NCBI GenBank assembly: GCA_029856625.1
Contig: JAHKLG010000090.1
Location: forward strand, 1-5,997
Source: Candidatus Njordarchaeota archaeon
Lineage (GTDB): Archaea > Asgardarchaeota > Njordarchaeia > Njordarchaeales > Njordarchaeaceae
Direction: 5' to 3'
Length of the DNA: 5,997 nucleotides
The notes beneath the pieces are model-generated. The model did not search any database and was not told where the DNA came from. It was given only the letters and a program-made list of their open reading frames with translations. The translations under genes were made by a program, and so were the position numbers. Of this stretch, positions 5,237-5,997 are shown piece after piece (the first letter of the stretch is position 1; every line of letters starts with the position of its first letter).

Positions 5237-5949
5237 CATACCGCAAATAGACCAGTTAGGAAAATACCGTCAAATGTTCCTGCTCCTCCTATACTAGCTA
5301 CCGGAGCTCCCAGATAGGGTATCTTCTTTAAGTTCATTAAGTCAGCCCCAATCAAGGCTCCTAAAGAACCAGTTATGTAAAGAGACGCATAAAAATCAAT
5401 AGGCGCTAAAATAGGCTGTAGAAAAGCGCATGTAAGCAATGTGAATAATGGTGGCAAAAAGGTCGGTGTGGCAATACCTATTCCTGGAACGGGTCTCGCC
5501 ACTTGGTTAATGAGGAGAGAATTGATTATTACAGCTAAGATAATTTTCGCTAAGACGAGAGGCCCAAACAATATGGTATATCTCACTATAAGATAAACTG
5601 AAAGAAGAACGGGGATGATACACCCACCTAGATTCACGGCTATTAGCGTCTTATGCTCCTCCCAATCAATCTCCGGCACAACCCACTCTATAAAGAAAAC
5701 TTTCACAATCCTAGCTCTTATGATGGGCTGATAGCTCTTAACGTAAGAAACGGGAATATTAACCAGACTGCCCAATAACGAAGCTTCAATTATCAGAAGA
5801 ATAACCCAACCAGGGAGATCTAAAATTATGCGAAATATGGAGCCATAGAAGAGAATCCAGCTAAAGACTAGGAATGAGAGTAAAAGATAAAACAAGAAAT
5901 ATTCTAATCGCAAGGGAAGATATATTTTTCCACGTCGACTAAAAGACAA
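5218..5949 (-). CDS. DUF1614 (COG4089-like) integral membrane protein
   Basis: This 243-residue, very hydrophobic protein has about six or seven membrane segments, near residues 16-38, 46-66, 103-123, 129-148, 163-182, 189-205 and 227-243. The C-terminal signature GAPVASIGGAGTFDGIFLTG (214-233), together with VNLGGCIIPVLLS (105-117), PVPGIGI (153-159) and GADL (201-204), is that of the DUF1614 family, which is common in archaea and has no established function. The stretch between the second and third segments (about 70-100) is polar and contains EIDWEEHK. TTG 5949 is chosen because a GGGGG-containing ribosome binding site precedes it and the KIYLPL lead-in to the first segment is typical of the family. 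The frame stays open to the right edge, so a longer form cannot be excluded. It converges on the operon and is not part of it. Confidence 0.85.
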   Translation of the reverse strand: MSFSRRGKIYLPLRLEYFLFYLLLSFLVFSWILFYGSIFRIILDLPGWVILLIIEASLLGSLVNIPVSYVKSYQPIIRARIVKVFFIEWVVPEIDWEEHKTLIAVNLGGCIIPVLLSVYLIVRYTILFGPLVLAKIILAVIINSLLINQVARPVPGIGIATPTFLPPLFTLLTCAFLQPILAPIDFYASLYITGSLGALIGADLMNLKKIPYLGAPVASIGGAGTFDGIFLTGLFAVWLALIL

Positions 5950-5952
5950 GGT

Positions 5953-5961
5953 GTCCCCCTT
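5953..5961 (-). promoter_or_regulatory. Ribosome binding site of the DUF1614 gene
   Basis: The minus strand reads AAGGGGGAC shortly before TTG 5949. The G-rich core with a short spacer is a reasonable Shine-Dalgarno site and is the main support for this start, since the frame is open upstream without a stop. Confidence 0.35.
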
Positions 5962-5997
5962 ATGATGAAGCAGTATAACCAGAAAAATAATCCTAAA

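Overview
This window most likely comes from an archaeon, probably a thermophilic member of the Thermoproteota/TACK or Asgard side of the tree. The evidence is AT-rich DNA, frequent AGA/AGG and ATA codons, archaeal TATA/BRE promoter elements in short intergenic gaps, several TTG starts placed behind GGTG-type ribosome binding sites, a eukaryote-like Rab/Ras GTPase, and a DUF1614 membrane protein of a mainly archaeal type. The species cannot be fixed from the sequence. No rRNA, tRNA, insertion sequence or CRISPR array was seen.

Layout. Positions 1-359 (minus) hold the N-terminal part of a single-pass membrane protein that runs off the left edge. Positions 360-680 contain no protein gene; they hold that gene's promoter with an 11-bp direct repeat, and a weak candidate for a box C/D-like small RNA. 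A Rab-like small GTPase lies at 681-1292 (minus). A divergent intergenic region (1293-1613) follows, with a promoter for each side and two dyads in the GTPase leader. A tight plus-strand operon of three genes fills 1614-5204. A DUF1614 membrane protein (5218-5949, minus) converges on the operon, with 13 bases between the two stop codons.

The operon is the most interesting part. It encodes, in order, a circularly permuted ATP-grasp protein (COG2308-like), an N-formylglutamate amidohydrolase-like zinc hydrolase (COG3741-like), and a GCS2/YbdK-type carboxylate-amine ligase (COG2170-like). Two independent ATP-dependent amide-bond-forming enzymes and one amide hydrolase in one transcript suggest a pathway that builds, and trims or unblocks, a small glutamate-containing peptide, conjugate or protein tag. 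The substrate and product cannot be read from the sequence. The hydrolase has an unusual N-terminal extension, the GCS2 protein has an unusual C-terminal extension, and the ATP-grasp protein is short at its N-terminus.

The GTPase keeps all five G motifs and Rab-like switch sequences but has no C-terminal cysteine for prenylation. No functional link between it and the ligase operon is visible beyond sharing a divergent intergenic region.
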